NCBI GenBank assembly: GCA_030671095.1 | Contig: DAOVAK010000169.1 | Span: forward strand, 1 to 6,407 | Direction: 5' to 3' | Length of the DNA stretch: 6,407 bases | Origin: Deltaproteobacteria bacterium | Lineage (GTDB): Bacteria; Desulfobacterota; DSM-4660; Desulfatiglandales; HGW-15 | Shown here: positions 6,088 to 6,407 of the stretch, piece by piece | Position numbering within the stretch: position 1 is the first letter of the stretch | Layout of the letters: each line of letters begins with the position of its first letter | Position numbers and translations under genes: made by a program | The notes under the pieces: generated by a model | Told to the model about the DNA's origin: nothing | The model's input: only the letters and a program-made list of their open reading frames with translations | Database searches by the model: none

Positions 6088-6098
6088 TTCACAGTCAT
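6080..6098 (+). other. Perfect 7-bp inverted repeat spanning the VOC stop codon
   Basis: ATGACTG (6080-6086) and CAGTCAT (6092-6098) are perfect complements around the loop ATTCA. The stop codon TGA (6085-6087) lies in the stem and loop. No T-run follows (CCAAAAG), so it is a poor intrinsic terminator. It could be a 3'-end stabilising hairpin, or could mask the ATG at 6080. Confidence 0.35.
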
Positions 6099-6175
6099 CC
6101 AAAAGAACGGAATCTCTTGCGGTCCATAGTGGTGGCATCGACGAATTTCCGACCCCTCAAAGCATCAAAGGGTAA
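6080..6175 (+). CDS. Possible 31-codon ORF overlapping the VOC gene end; perhaps a truncated gene start
   Basis: ATG at 6080-6082 opens a frame that overlaps the last 8 bases of the VOC gene and runs to TAA at 6173-6175. It encodes 31 residues (MTDSQSSKRTESLAVHSGG, then IDEFPTPQSIKG). The overlap would allow translational coupling; no separate Shine-Dalgarno is evident, and the ATG sits inside the inverted repeat. The RTESLAVHSGG segment faintly recalls the ETLAVHAG opening of Cys/Met-metabolism PLP enzymes, so this might be the stump of a deleted gene, but the match is short. It may equally be chance. No function is claimed. Confidence 0.22.
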   Translation: MTDSQSSKRTESLAVHSGGIDEFPTPQSIKG

Positions 6176-6213
6176 CAGTGTCTGTCTAAAGCGAGCGGAG
6201 GCCCTTGTTTACC

Positions 6214-6253
6214 TAGACGTCTAACATGCATGCTGCGAGCGCGATATTATCGC
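6214..6253 (+). promoter_or_regulatory. Possible promoter/operator region of the AOR gene with clustered palindromes
   Basis: Three perfect dyads lie within 40 bases: TAGACGTCTA (6214-6223), CATGCATG (6225-6232) and GCGATA-T-TATCGC (6241-6253). A -10-like TATTAT (6245-6250, five of six) lies inside the last dyad, and a weak -35-like CTAACA (6221-6226, four of six) is 18 bases upstream. That would place transcription start near 6257, about 25 bases before the AOR ATG. A dyad covering the -10 element is a typical repressor-operator layout. The dyads are seen; the promoter and operator roles are inferred. Confidence 0.33.
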
Positions 6254-6281
6254 AATTATCTTAAGAAAGGATATGCGACAT

Positions 6282-6407
6282 ATGTTCGGTTTTTACAATA
6301 GGCTGTTAGAGATCGATATGAACAAGAAATCCTTTGCCATCAATCCCATCCCTGACGAAATCTTGTGCGGAACCCTGGGTGGCAAGGGTTTGGCTACCCA
6401 TCTCCTC
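6282..6407 (+). CDS. Aldehyde:ferredoxin oxidoreductase (tungsten-type), N-terminal fragment, cut by window end
   Basis: Forty-two residues are visible: MFGFYNRLLEIDMNKKSF, AINPIPDEILCGTLGGKGLA and THLL, with the frame still open at base 6407. This matches the N-terminal domain of the AOR family (pattern YgxxLxvDLtxgxxxxxpxpxexxxxxLGGrGLaxxLL), whose GGKGLA loop contacts the tungsten-bispyranopterin cofactor. AOR enzymes oxidise aldehydes to acids with ferredoxin as electron acceptor, or reduce acids in reverse, in the cytoplasm of anaerobes. The iron-sulfur ligands and substrate site lie beyond the window. ATG 6282 is preferred: AAAGGA (6266-6271) is 10 bases upstream. An in-frame ATG at 6273 would add MRH but sits only 1 base after that site. 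The ferredoxin gene upstream could supply its redox partner. Confidence 0.88.
   Translation, partial: MFGFYNRLLEIDMNKKSFAINPIPDEILCGTLGGKGLATHLL

Noticed and set aside
1..6407. CRISPR array, tRNA/rRNA genes, transposase or insertion-sequence ends
   Set aside because: No regularly spaced repeats, no tRNA- or rRNA-like stretches and no transposase motifs were found by eye on either strand.

Overview
The window reads as a stretch of chromosome from an anaerobic bacterium. The reasons are a tungsten-type aldehyde:ferredoxin oxidoreductase start, an 8-cysteine 2[4Fe-4S] ferredoxin, a fumarate-reductase-like flavoprotein and a Tat-exported ABC solute receptor. Shine-Dalgarno sites are strong and AGGAGG-like. 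This mix would fit a sulfate-reducing or syntrophic Desulfobacterota, or a related anaerobe. That placement is inference from gene content only; no taxonomic marker is present. All recognisable genes are on the + strand.

Layout. Bases 1-362 hold the 3' end of a dihydrolipoamide dehydrogenase-like flavoprotein. A possible promoter in the next gap precedes an M24-family (prolidase/creatinase/DddP fold) protein at 492-1748, whose second metal-binding Asp is Cys. A FAD-binding_2 oxidoreductase (1865-3262) follows and runs directly into a small dicluster ferredoxin (3286-3471). Bases 3472-3935 hold no intact gene but do contain a decayed C-terminus of a second M24 protein (about 3614-3745). Next come a Tat-secreted branched-chain-amino-acid-type substrate-binding protein (3936-5240), a remnant of a 3-hydroxyisobutyrate-dehydrogenase-type NAD-binding domain (about 5314-5421), a structured leader hairpin (5558-5619), and a VOC/glyoxalase-fold protein (5644-6087). 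A possible 31-codon ORF overlaps the VOC gene end. A palindrome-rich gap leads to the N-terminus of an aldehyde:ferredoxin oxidoreductase, cut by the window end (6282-6407).

How the parts may work together (inference). The receptor captures a small amide, amino-acid or carboxylate-like solute. The M24 protein may cleave a C-N or similar bond. The flavoprotein plus ferredoxin would carry out a reduction or oxidation of an unsaturated or ketone-bearing intermediate, with the ferredoxin also serving the AOR. The VOC protein would act on an acyl-CoA or diketone-like intermediate. None of the substrates can be named from sequence.

The most notable signals are: (1) the Asp-to-Cys change in the M24 metal site; (2) the M24 C-terminal remnant, which matches the intact protein at 34 of 38 residues although 23 of those 34 codons differ synonymously, so it is a relic of an old divergent homolog and not a fresh duplication; (3) a second gene relic downstream of the receptor gene; and (4) a 13-bp imperfect hairpin just upstream of the VOC gene. 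Together they suggest a catabolic island that has been reshuffled by gene loss.
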